A stretch of 28,850 bases of DNA from Saccoglossus kowalevskii (GCF_000003605.2 NW_003126885.1:314219-343068); one strand, 5' to 3'; numbered from the stretch's first letter, positions 11,431-22,263 are shown. Notes: generated by a model from the sequence alone, not told the origin. Program-made: numbers and translations.

Positions 11431-11818
11431 GACTAGTTTCATATATCCATACACAATGAAATATTTCTCTCATATCACCAGCCATTCACATGTATCCATA
11501 CTCGTTGGACTTTTTTCATATCATTGGACTAGTGACATGTATCCATACTTAATGGACTACTTCTCTAATATTAACAGACTAATCATATACATCTATACAC
11601 GACCGACTACTCTTCTAATATCACTTGACTAATCACATGTATACACGGTGGACTACTTCTCTAATATCACTGGTCTAGTTACATGCGTTTATATACAATA
11701 GACTACTTCTTTAATATCACTGGACTAATCACAGCCAAACACGATGGAATGATCAATTATCCATATACACGACAGACTATTTTATTATCACTGAACTTAT
11801 TTACACATATCCATACAT
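11431..11818. repeat. 50-bp minisatellite family, block 2 (degenerate, about 7 units)
   Basis: Diverged copies of the unit in block 1, with indels and lost segments. The open frame at 11252-11632 runs into this block and is not a gene. Confidence 0.85.
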
Positions 11819-14815
11819 GGACAGACATGGAAAAGTAGGTTTGCTAGTGGCTGAGTTGTCTGCCACTGGTGTCATTAAGCTGCCTCTAACAACAGCGAGC
11901 CCTATATTCTTTTCAGTTCGCCCTGCAACTGCTTTGCCAAAAGAATGGTATAACTAAACTAACAACCGATTGAAGAATTTCTAGCACAAAGCTATTCATA
12001 GTATGTGACCGGGTACCACTGTCAAACTGTCACAACATATAACACCACTGTTCCGGAAGGACAGAAGTAAATTGCATTTTAATGTGGGACTTCTTACCTT
12101 GAGGAAATACACGCCCCTTGACACCCGTTACCAAAGCATCCACAGTGACAGAAATGCTCAAGATGGATAGTGTTATGGGGACCTCCTTGGCCAGGTTAAC
12201 TAGGGCAGATCACTAAAAGAAAGCACCCAGATACGTGTCAACGAAATTGTGTTGGTTCTCATTTGTCTCAGTGATGCGTGTGTAGTCATTGCAGTGGTAG
12301 AAGTGGAGAACCATGTCTGGTACTCTACAGTGATTCATGATGTGCTGCTTGGACTGAAATTACTAGCCCAGACTAGCTTTGACTGCTGGTTACAGGATAC
12401 TCCCTTCAATGTGTCTAAATGCATACCTAGAAATGAGTTGTATTTTGTGATTTCTTCTAATCGGAAAATCTCGTGCTTTAAATACAAATTAGTATTGAAA
12501 TCTCTTGAATCAGACCTTGTCTGCTGCAATATTGGAACAGCCAATCATCCAGATAAGAACTTATCAGAATTTCAAATTTGTAAACACAACTGAAGCATAA
12601 TGTCAACCCAAATGGAAGGACTACAAACATATATGTACTTATCCTTCAACTACAAAACACATGAATGTATTTGAATGTGTGAATAAGCATCCTGCAAACA
12701 TCTGATTATCTGATTATATTGAACAATTACCAAGGACTACTATTACTTACTACCATTTTGTATTCAGTATGTTTATTTTTCCAAGCAGCTTTCTTTAATC
12801 TGTAAATCAAGTTATACTAGATAATTACATGACCTTGCACTTTAGCAGATGTCACATGGTGTAACCATGTTAAATAGTTTTTTTAAATGGGATTGTTTTA
12901 AACTGCTGTTGCTGTTACAACTGAGAAAATAGTACTGTATAACGAATTTTCGTTGCCGTTGTAAAGGACTACCACCCCTTGCTTGATGGAAAGTCTTTGT
13001 CTTTCCCCAAAATTGTGATGATCTTATGAATAAAATCATATACTCGCTTCTTCTGACAAACCAAACCAAACCATATAAAGTGTAAACGAACATTTTCAAA
13101 TCAAGACGTAAGTAAAATAGTTTCCCCATAACACCAGCTACAGTGCTCACCAGTAAATAGATTTGGCTTTATTTGTTGTCAGGGTGGCCAAATTTAAGAG
13201 ACACTGCAACTTAAGAACAACACTTTTGGGTTTACGAATCCAGCAATGTTGATTCATCATGGCTAAGTTCCATCTCAGGCATTTGCCACTGTGACCAAAC
13301 TGTTTGGGTGACATTGGATTCTGATTGAATTGGCACTACTGATTTTTGTTACCTCACAAACTTATGAGTGATTTGTTACAAATTGCCTTTTCAGTATATG
13401 TATAAGGGCAAGTGGTAAACATTCAATTGATTTTACTTGAATAAATGTTTTGATTTTCAAGTTGAAATAACAGAAACACACACTAACACAGGGTGAGATA
13501 AATCATAGCAAACTTTCAGGGTTTTAATTTTTTCGGAGCTGACAAAGGCGTTGATTGGTGCTCTTTGACTTACAGGTAGATTTTCCACATACAGGGATGG
13601 CTTTGTACTATCTCACCATTTAGAATCAAAGCCCGAATTTTTATTACTTAAACTGTCCTTTAGAATTGACATTGTTATTATAGTTGTTTGCACTGATACT
13701 GGTCACCAAGACAGTTGGCAGAGCATGACTTCTACAGCTTTCTGCATCTGATGCAGACATCATTCAATGAACATATCCATTCCTTGGGTAATGTTCAGTC
13801 TAGCCTGTGATAAAATAGGGAGATAGATGGTTTAGTTGATGTGGTGTGGAATAAGATCAGGTGCCTTCAAATAGAGCCTGGGCATAGGTGTCTGAGAAAG
13901 TGCAACTGACTCAGTGTGACTAATGGTTGACCAAGCAGCTCTATATTTTAGAACAAGTCCTTGTGCTGCTTTCCACGAACCATTTGTGGAAGTGGACTAG
14001 AATGGTCATAGTTAATGATTTCTAACAACTATTTTGTAGAAGAGCAGGTAACTTCAAGATAGCTTTGACTTCCAAGAGCTTTGCTGAAAATTTGCTGATT
14101 AGACCAACAAAGCACTGGACGAAGCACTGAACTTCACTGTCACCACACTGGTGTCAGTGCCACTTCAGGTGAAGGCAGAAATTGGATCATGAATACAAGA
14201 CTGCTGTGACCTGTGAACTTGCTGGTCAAGCAGCAAGCATCACAAACAAAAAGCAGTTGAAATATGTGGGAAATCAGGAACTGGATCAGGGCTGTGTTTG
14301 ATCTATTTGCATGGATAAATCTAGATGATCACCTTTTGCAAGAGTTTGCTGATGTTGAATACCCTTTTCTACACTACACTGCTCATATAAGACCTGCCCA
14401 AAACTGCCACGACCAGCAACGAACGATGCTATATTATGACCAAGATGTTGATGGGCGCATGGTCATCCAACTCTGAAGGAACTTCATTAGACATACTTTA
14501 AGTCAGAAATGAATGCTTCGTCTAATCCGAGAGATCCCAAATGATGCTCCAAGTATAAATGCAGAAATCTCAGATTAACAAGCATTAAACAAATGATACT
14601 TGGAGCCCTGAGAAGTTCACACACTGATTAATTAGATGTGAAAATAAGTATATATATTCAACATGAATGCCTTCTGGCAATTGAATTTGAAGATGCAATT
14701 AAGAGGACCTTTGCCCTCATGTAGTTCCCAGTAATCTTCGATGATCAGAATAAAACCCAATGAGAATACATCAATACATCAACTTGATAGTTATACACTT
14801 GTAAGACTGAAACAC

Positions 14816-14818
<3 letters not shown>
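11819..14818. pseudogene. decayed coding-like DNA between 50-bp blocks 2 and 3
   Basis: Several stretches read like protein but are broken by stops and shifts. On the plus strand these include LPLTTASPIFFSVRPATALP (about 11878), PLTPVTKASTVTEMLKM (about 12117) and VIHDVLLGLKLLAQTSF (12326 onward, in the open frame 12249-12593). The last string loosely resembles the end of a retropepsin domain (hDvLLGldfL). An open frame at 14264-14476 (MWEIRNWIRAVFDLFAWINL) is unrecognised. An old retroelement is a guess only. Inverted GGTGAGATA ends at 13492 and 13607 may bound a small decayed element. Confidence 0.25.
12098..12199 (-). CDS. possible exon or decayed coding fragment, unknown protein
   Basis: Between acceptor ccctag and donor CAAG|gtaaga, 102 bp encode NLAKEVPITLSILSISVTV and then DALVTGVKGRVFPQ. 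A second open stretch, about 11920-11820, could follow in phase (GRTEKNIGLAVVRGS). The plus strand of the same DNA is also partly open (PLTPVTKASTVTEMLKM). Both-strand openness and nearby stops fit a decayed fragment, possibly of a mobile element, better than a working gene. The family is not recognised. Confidence 0.2.

Positions 14819-14855
<37 letters not shown>
14819..14855. repeat. (TA)n microsatellite
   Basis: A run of about 18 TA dinucleotides immediately before block 3 of the 50-bp family. Confidence 0.98.
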
Positions 14856-14857
<2 letters not shown>

Positions 14858-15790
14858 ATAGACGACTAATTACATCTCTCTAATATCACAAGGCCATTCA
14901 CATTCATTCACAATGGGCTTCTTCTCTAATATTTCTGACTAGTTACATGTATCCATACACAGTTGAATACTTCTCTAATATTACTGGACTAGTCACATGT
15001 ATCCATACACGATGGACTACTTCTCCAATATTACTGGACTAATTACATGTATCCATACACAATGGACTACTTCTCTAATATTCCTGACTAATCACATGTA
15101 TCCATACACAATGGACTACTTCTCTAATATTTCTGGACTAATCACATGTGTTCATACACAATGGACTACTTCTCTCATATTACTTGACTAGTCACATGTA
15201 TCCATACACGATGGGCTTCTTCTCTAATATCATTGGACTAATCACATGTATCCATACATGATGGACTACTTATCTAATATCACTGGACTAATCACATGTA
15301 TCCATACATGATGGACTACTTCTCTAATATTACTGGACTAATGACATGTATCCATACATGATGGACTACTTCTCTAATATTACTGGACTAATGACATGTA
15401 TCCATACATGATGGACTACTTTTCTAACATTACTGGACTAATCACATATCCATACACAATGGACTACTTCTCTAATATCACTGGACTAATCACATGTATC
15501 CATCCATGATGGACTACTTCTCTAATATTACTGGACTAATCACATATATCCATACACAATGGACTACTTCTCTAATATCACTGGACTAATCACATGTATC
15601 CAAACATGATGGACTATTTCTCTAATATCACTGGACTAATCACATGTATCCATACATGATGGTCTCCTTCTCTAATATTACTGGACTAATCACATGTATC
15701 CATACACAATGGACTACTTTCCTTATATTACTGGACTCGTCACTTGTATCCAAACATGGACTACATTTCTAATATCACTGGACCAGTCAC
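14858..15790. repeat. 50-bp minisatellite family, block 3 (about 18 units)
   Basis: This is the longest and most uniform block; between about 15240 and 15720 units differ by only a few bases (ATCACATGTATCCATACATG recurs every 50 bp). It follows a TA microsatellite. Edge units are more diverged than the central ones, as expected when unequal exchange homogenises the middle. Confidence 0.95.
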
Positions 15791-18264
15791 AGCAGAATAA
15801 ATCAGTTCTGCAATTAAAATGTGTGTATCTGTACTCTATACAAGGCACAACTGTGCATCTGTAGGCACTGCTATATGACTGGATGAGTTGCATGAATAAC
15901 TAACTACATCCCTGCTATTACAGATTGTCACACAAATCCTACAGTAGATGAGTGACAACTCGCATGTATCTTTTCATGTGGGACAGATTTAATATTATTC
16001 GACTCGAAAGAATGCGTCCCAGCTCATGAATACGCAAGAAATGTTCATATGTACACTATCCTGGACATATTCCAATCTTAACAATCAACCAATATTATAG
16101 AATTCCAAAACATCTGGATATGCGCCAATGGTATTGATGGGGCAGTATCAGAAAAGAGGTCTCCCATGTCATTGTCTGGCAAAATGCCAGGGACTACAAA
16201 ACCCAGCGGAGCCCTCCAATAACAGCACTCATGTCCTGTTTACAGCGAGTCAGGAATGTACTCGCACTGCTAGAATCAGTCAGTCATGAAACAATCCTGC
16301 AAGCAATTTGAAAACCACATTCAACAGAAACGCATTCTGTTTGACGAAGAATCATATCAACTTGGGAGTCCTGCAAAACCACTTTAAACACAGACAACTT
16401 TCACATTTGTCTTCATATAAGTTGGTTAAAAGGTAGTATTGGTATTTGCTTTGTTTTTTATTACAAGAGGTGTTTGTCAATTTTAGATAGTTTCGACATT
16501 AAAGGACACTGTTGTTTCACCCGACTTTATTTGCAATACTTACCACTTTAAATGTTTGAAACTGTGACAAGGCTGTGACGACGTCACCTGCGCATAAGTC
16601 AGATGGCCATAGCGTACGATTGTTTACATTTTTAGCACGTGTTGTTAACGTCACTTGAGAGTCAATTCGCGTGTATGCACAGGTGAGGACCCTCCTGCTT
16701 TAAGTCAACTTCAGGCACGATCCACAAAATAGTTCCATTTAGAGTCTAAACTGTTGCAAAAAATTTTGATTGAAAACTAAAAGCAATGTGACATTTTGTC
16801 CATTTGGTTCAAAAATTAAAATTTAATTACAGAAAATGTGAACAAAAATATGGGTGGGGAAAAATTTGGCACTAGAAGGGTTACAGACAATGCAGACACA
16901 CCACCAACCATCCATCCATCTAAGGCACAAATGAGACAGATAGTATGTTTATCTCAAGTGACAAGTTTATTTGAAAGAGGCATTTTGTTTGCACCCAGGC
17001 TTTATTTTAGGGAGCAACAGGAAAATCCATCATTGCTGGTGGGGGATGTTTGTGATATGAAAGAAAAGAAATTCTTATGAAAATTCAGCAGATACAGATA
17101 TAAATACAAGATATACAAAAAAAAAAGTAACCATGGCAACTAAAATGTAAATTTAAGTGTGATAAACTTGATCATAAAAAAATGATATGAAGAAAGCTTT
17201 ACTAAAATAAATATTTTTATATCGGCCATACTACATTTGATCTACAGGGATATTTTTCGACAAACTTTTATTTCAGATTTACTAATTGCACTTAAGCTCA
17301 GACTGTTGTCATATGACTGTCAAATCAAGTGCTGATGAAGCACTTCAGAGATGCGAGAATAAAGTAAGTTTCAAAACTACACCTTTTGGCTTTTGGGTTG
17401 TGTTGTAATCAGTTATTTATAGTATTATAGCAAATATGTGGCTTAAAAAAGGTATTTTTATTTATCTAGTTTTATTTACTTATTTTTATATATTTATTGA
17501 CAATCATAGATCAAAACGCACTAAATCAGTGAACAATATCCTTCTGTATGCATTTATACAAAAAGCGTGACTTGCACTAAAGATGTTTTACTGACTGTGC
17601 TCAAAATCTGTATTTACTATAATAGGCAGTGCTCACACATGTAAAACAAAAGTTTGTTTTAAGCAGTTTCAATATCTTTTTAAGGATAGAAAATAGATAC
17701 TGCCCTCACTGTGGAATTGAAAAGAGTGGTATCAATAGGCACTTCATATATGCACCATAAGCAGGAACAAGATTATTGAAAGTGCATCAAGTGTTGTGGG
17801 GGAGAGGTACAGGAAGAGGCACGTAAATCTTTTAATTTACCATTATATCACAACATAAAATTTTAAATTAAAAAAAAAACAATACACTTCTGATAAACAC
17901 TAAATAAAATGCAGATGTACATATATATTAAAATTTGTGTGAGCTTTTGCGCTTTGTGATAAAATCTGATAAGACAGTATGTAACTGAAATATTGCTCAG
18001 ATTACACAATGAAATGTGATCATTTTTAGGGTTCTCAATAGGTTCAGAAAGTGAAACTGATACTATTATCTATTACGAAATTCAAAAATGCCAAAATAAC
18101 TTTCACTGGATGCATATCTCCATATTGTCAATCAGAGTGATATATATCTCATGAATTATTTTACAATATTAGAACATCTACAAAGGAAGGGGTAGTATTC
18201 CATGCATTATATGAAAGAAAAAAAATATTTCGATTTTGCATGCCTGTTTTTATGTGTTACTTCA
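15791..18264. other. AT-rich non-coding DNA with the CRE/E-box cluster
   Basis: A minus-strand acceptor (ggttttgcag, about 16378) precedes 28 open codons (DSQVDMILRQTECVSVECGF onward). Open frame 16838-17080 (plus) and a stretch ending AATAAA|gtaagt at 17353 are exon-like but unlinked. At 17700-17760 the plus strand reads CPHCGIEKSGINRHFIYAP-stop, a partial C2H2-like finger lacking the last histidine. Confidence 0.3.
16575..16657. promoter_or_regulatory. possible promoter cluster: CRE-like sites and E-box
   Basis: GTGACGACGTCAC (16575-16587), CACGTG (16636-16641) and AACGTCACT (16647) lie within 80 bp of locally GC-richer DNA in an AT-rich area. On the minus strand a good donor (AAAGTG|gtaagt, about 16541) lies just downstream, with an open frame of about 50 codons before it. 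That would fit a first exon on the minus strand. It could equally be part of an unrecognised dispersed repeat. Confidence 0.25.
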
Positions 18265-18560
18265 ATAGCCCCCAAGGTATTTCCATATTACATTGGGACC
18301 TGGAAACTCATTCATTCAAAACAATTAAGCTACTATCAAAGTCTTTCTCATCCCCTGTGTACTTCAACAGTCCTCACTGTACCCTATTTTACATCAGGAC
18401 CTGGGTACACGTTCATTCAAAATAATTAAGCTACTATCAAATTCTTTCTCATCCCCAGTCTACTTCAACAGTCCTCACTGTACCCTATTTTACATCAGGT
18501 CCTGGGTACACGTTCATTTAAACATTTAAGCTTTTTTTTGAAATTCTTTCTCATTCCAAA
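18265..18560. repeat. 100-bp tandem repeat, about 2.5 units
   Basis: AATTAAGCTACTATCAAA occurs at 18323 and AATTAAGCTACTATCAAATT at 18424, with a diverged third copy near 18524, giving a period of 100-101 bp. Units share TCTTTCTCATCCCC, CAACAGTCCTCACTGTACCC and GGGTACACGTTCATT. Units 1-2 and 2-3 are highly similar where complete. Confidence 0.9.
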
Positions 18561-19213
18561 CCTACTGCATAGTTAATCGCAACATGTCAAAACACTTTCA
18601 ATTCACTATACATGTTGAATGTATCACTACGATCAATTTCCATAACAATTGTATGGCATGTTTAAAAAAAAAAAAATCAAAAAACATGTGCTAAAATTCA
18701 ATAAAAACAAAAAACGTTCAATATTTACAGAAGAACATAGAGAAAATTACCATGTCCAAAAAGATTTCCACAATAAAAAAAAGAAATGTTTATAAAACAT
18801 GATGTAACAGCAAAATCTAAAGACAGCTAGTAAATCTTAACGAACTACAGTACTCTAGCACAAATTGCACATTATTATATTACAAAAGATTTTAATATTT
18901 TACAAATTGATTTGATGTTTGAGGCACACAATTGTCATAAATATAATAATTAAATTATCTAATAACTATACGACACATTAACATTACATCAGTTGCTGTA
19001 AAAAAACTGTTTAAGGTCATCTTATCATAGAAGTTGCATCAAATACAAGCCAAACCAGAAACCATTTTTGTGTGCATGGTATTACAGTTGACAGTCCAAA
19101 AAAGAACGTTAACATACAAACATCTTGCTAGAAGTTGTATTATTAAAGTCCTTGTTCTATCTCTCTCTCTCTTCATCTGAATACCCGAAGCCAAGCTGCT
19201 TCCTTTTTAGTTT
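18561..19213. other. very AT-rich DNA, 3'-UTR-like on the minus strand
   Basis: Poly-A and poly-T runs and several AATAAA-like hexamers on the minus strand. No open frame. Confidence 0.35.
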
Positions 19214-19261
19214 TCATTTTGCAGAGCAATCCAACATTAGGTCAATCAGTGCCAGCATCGC
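19214..19261 (-). CDS. possible alternative terminal exon (AMLALIDLMLDCSAK-stop)
   Basis: A good acceptor (aaatttcctcag) is followed by 15 open codons and TGA; the other two frames stop at once. Phase 0 would fit after ERC exon d. The short amphipathic hydrophobic peptide resembles in style, not in residues, the end of the long ERC isoform. The AT-rich stretch from 19210 down to 18600 looks like 3' UTR on the minus strand. No intervening FIP-domain exon was found, so membership in ERC is only a guess. Confidence 0.25.
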   Translation of the reverse strand, partial: AMLALIDLMLDCSAK

Positions 19262-19421
19262 CTGAGGAAATTTAAAAATAGTCAAACATATGATGTTGTC
19301 AACACTTTAAGGTTAAGCAGGAGAAGAAACTACGTGATATGCTCAGCTATTTGAGGTCAGCCCAAGACATGACAAAACTAGTGCACAATTAAAAAATGAG
19401 TATGTCATGTTAAAATACAAG

Positions 19422-19605
19422 TACTGTAAAATCTGTATTAGAAGCTGCGGCTTCTATTAAAATGGTACAATGCAACAGAAGGGATGTGGCTTCTATTAGA
19501 GCGTCTAAACATATGAGAAATGGTGAATTTTTGGTTCTCAATTATTCAAAAAGAATGGGTGCGACTTTTATTAGAGATGCGGCTTCTAATACAGATTTTA
19601 CGGTA
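19422..19605. mobile_element. TA-flanked MITE with subterminal repeats
   Basis: 184 bp with inverted ends TACTGTAAAATCTGTATTAG (left) and TACCGTAAAATCTGTATTAG (right, read inverted). The outer TA would be the target duplication of a Tc1/mariner-superfamily element. A motif like GCGGCTTCTATTAGAG recurs about four times inside, a layout seen in pogo/Tigger-type elements. No ORF is present. The class assignment is by inference. Confidence 0.7.
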
Positions 19606-20195
19606 CTACATGTTGTGTGAAGTGAAAAATACTACAAGGCATGTGACATAATAGCGCCCTCTACAGGCAGTATTATACAGATATTAAAGAGAGCAGTTGA
19701 CATTACAGTGATTCTGATGCAGTTTTAACAACATTAAATTATTTCAATTTTTACAGAAGAACACTGTAGCTGGGAAATGCAGGAAAACGAGCGGTTGATA
19801 ACATGAAATTGTTCTAAAACAGTTATAACGATAGTGATTGATACAACCAAAGATAGAGAGATAAAGTTATACGCAACTGTGTGATGAAGATCCTACGACC
19901 GATTACAAATTTCTAGAAATACCATTAGAAATGAGCGAGTCTAAACAAGTCTTGTGTGTATTCAGCTAAGCTCGTTTTTTTTCTACACTGTTCTTGATGT
20001 TTGTACAGCACCAGTATATACCGGTACTGTCTGTTTCTTGTATAAACAGATAACCTCACTCATTTCTGTTTGCACAATCAAACCTTTCAATGGTTTAATT
20101 ACCGACACGAATCCATGATGTATTGGCTAGGGTTGGACCATGTATGAATAGAACTAATTCGAAATAGGATCTTAATCGTATATCACCATACATGG

Positions 20196-20897
20196 TTAAC
20201 TTTTTCACCACCAGACTTCAATATTTCTGGAAAGGAGCCCTATTTTTATATTCTTCAATATTTCTGGAAAGGAGCCCTATTTTTATATTCTTCAATATTT
20301 CTGGAAAGGAGCCCTATTTTTATATTCTTCAATATTTCTGGAAAGGAGCCCTATTTTTATATTCTTCAATATTTCTGGAAAGTAGCCCTATTTTTATATT
20401 CTTCAATATTTCTGGAAAGGAGCCCTATTTTTATATTCAATATTTCTGGAAAGGAGCCCTATTTTTATATTCTTCAATATTTCTGGAAAGGAGCCTTATT
20501 TTTATATTCTTCAATATTTCTGGAAAGGAGCCCTATTTTTATATTCTTCAATATTTCTGGAAAGGAGCCCTATTTTTATATTCTTCAATATTTCTGGAAA
20601 GGAGCCCTATTTTTATATTCAATATTTCTGGAAAGGAGCCCTATTTTTATATTCTTCAATATTTCTGGAAAGGAGTTTTATTTTTATATTCTTCAATATT
20701 TCTGGAAAGGAGCCCTATTTTTATACTCTTCAATATTTCTGGAAAGGAGCGCTATTTTTAAAGCCAACACACAAAATTTTAGTCGATTTTCAGTTTGCCT
20801 ATTTTTGTCTCAATCTTCTCAAGGAAAGTGCAGACTATAAACGAGACTATTTTGTGAATTTGTGATGAAAATAGGGAACTGGTGGTGAAAAGGTTAT
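20196..20897. mobile_element. TTAA-type MITE with internally amplified 37-bp unit
   Basis: This is a sister of the element at 21669-21913. It has TTAA at 20196-20199, left end CTTTTTCACCACCAGACTTC and right end CTGGTGGTGAAAAGG followed by TTAT at 20894-20897 (one base off TTAA). The right half (20761-20893) aligns with the short copy, sharing AATTTTAGTC, AGACTATAAA and TTTGTGATGAAAATAGGG. The left half is replaced by 15 tandem units. The element grew from about 240 to about 700 bp by array expansion. Confidence 0.8.
20217..20757. repeat. 37-bp minisatellite, 15 units, inside a MITE
   Basis: The unit contains TTCAATATTTCTGGAAAGGA followed by GCCCTATTTTTATATTC. Fifteen copies are nearly identical; two have lost 3 bp (34-bp units) and a few carry point changes. 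Because 37 is not a multiple of three and no stop is present, one frame reads through 189 codons with a rotating peptide. This is not a gene. Confidence 0.95.
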
Positions 20898-20989
20898 ATT
20901 TATCATTGATGCAACTGTCTAATAATAGGAATAACAAGTATCAGCTTCATGGCCTCTACTGAATAAAGATGATAAAATAAGGGATTTTT

Positions 20990-20995
20990 TTTATT
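20990..20995 (-). terminator. possible polyadenylation signal AATAAA for ERC
   Basis: AATAAA on the minus strand, about 400 bp downstream of the ERC stop codon, is the first clear signal found in that direction. It lies in AT-rich DNA where chance matches are common, so it is only a candidate 3' end. Confidence 0.25.
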
Positions 20996-21392
20996 CACTG
21001 TGAGACCTTGCATATTGTGTGAAAGGAACAGGCCAGATGTCAGCTGAAAAAAACAACTTAAATCTGAATTTAAATTTCTTTTTTTAGAGCTCCATGTCAA
21101 AATGCAGATCTTTTAAGAGGGGAATATTGCATTGTGATTCCCTTACTTTATCAAAATTGACCATCATCGTATGTGTACAAGAACAGTATTGTTAAAGTGT
21201 GGAAATACCGAAACAATTTCATGTTTGTCAAATGTGAACTTTTAATGTCACTGTGACGGTATGACCCTTGTCCTATTTTTCTGTTCAATTTCATCAACAA
21301 TGCAGGATCTCGCTTTGAACAGAAGAAATGAAAAATTATATTGACATTTACCCTGATGAGTGGTTTATAACATTGTCTCCGGGACGACAACA

Positions 21393-21419
21393 TCATGCCC
21401 ATATGCCTTCTTCTTCATC
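21393..21419 (-). CDS. ERC: ERC terminal exon encoding the PDZ-binding tail DEEEGIWA
   Basis: 27 bp: eight codons, DEEEGIWA, then TGA. A pyrimidine-rich stretch ending catatag precedes it on the minus strand. The phase is 0, exactly as needed after SPSPDQ of exon d. Vertebrate ERC short isoforms end PSPDQ-DDEEGIWA, so sequence, exon boundary and stop all agree. The last residues IWA are the known ligand of the RIM PDZ domain. The exon is far too short to be noticed by ORF length. Sequence below 21393 would be 3' UTR of this isoform. Confidence 0.9.
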   Translation of the reverse strand, partial: DEEEGIWA

Positions 21420-22263
21420 CTATATGCAACACATGAAAAACAGTGAGAAATGATAAGTTACCATATGATACCAACCATCTAAATGACAAATGTGTTTGTG
21501 TGTGTGAATGAATAAAATAAAACTTGTCAATTTGATGGCATAATACATCTTACAAACTACAGAAGTGTAACACGTATGCATAACATACTGCTGTGTACAC
21601 TTGACAAATAATAGTGACATGTAAATTCATTGAAATTAAAATATTAATCATACATAATTGTTTAATTATTAACCTTTTCATCACCAGACTTTCTAGCCCA
21701 AATTTTTTTGCACTTTTTTCTTAAATTCTTCATTATTTTTGGAAATGAACCCTAATTTTAGAGCTAACAGAAACAATTTTAGTCAATTTTTAGTTTTTAC
21801 TCAAAAGATTTGGCTATTGTCCCAATCGTCTGAAGGAAAGTTTAGACTATAAATGGAACTATTTTGTGGATTTGTGATGAAAATAGGGAAAGAACTGGTG
21901 GTGAAAAGGTTAATATACTAACGGCAAAACTGTTGAGTATCATTAATTGCGTTAATAAAAAAAACCTTGATATGAAATTAATATCTGAGTTATTCCAAAA
22001 TAGGACTCTAAAAACTACATCCATCACTCTTGGTCCATTTGAGAATATGAATGACCTTGATAGTAGAGATGTTCCATTCTTATTCGTAATGAGGTGATAA
22101 AACCAAATCAGAACCAAATGATCCAGAAATTTGAAAGATTTAAAGAGATACAGTGAATTAAGTACAACTAATGATTGTTTATGGTGTTAGCTACATGGTT
22201 GAAATGTTATAGCGAGTGCAATAACCTAGAAACAGTCTTTCCCCATCTTATCTTTTTTCCATG

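Noticed and set aside
13492-13620. Inverted GGTGAGATA ends as another MITE
   Set aside because: Only about 9 bp of clear inverted match and no target duplication.
9055-15790. CRISPR array
   Set aside because: Units are directly tandem with no unique spacers, and the DNA is animal.
17690-17762. C2H2 zinc-finger exon (CPHCGIEKSGINRH)
   Set aside because: The second histidine is missing, a stop follows at once, and the frame does not join the donor at 17353.
20192-20761. 189-codon open frame
   Set aside because: It is a rotating read-through of the 37-bp array inside a MITE.
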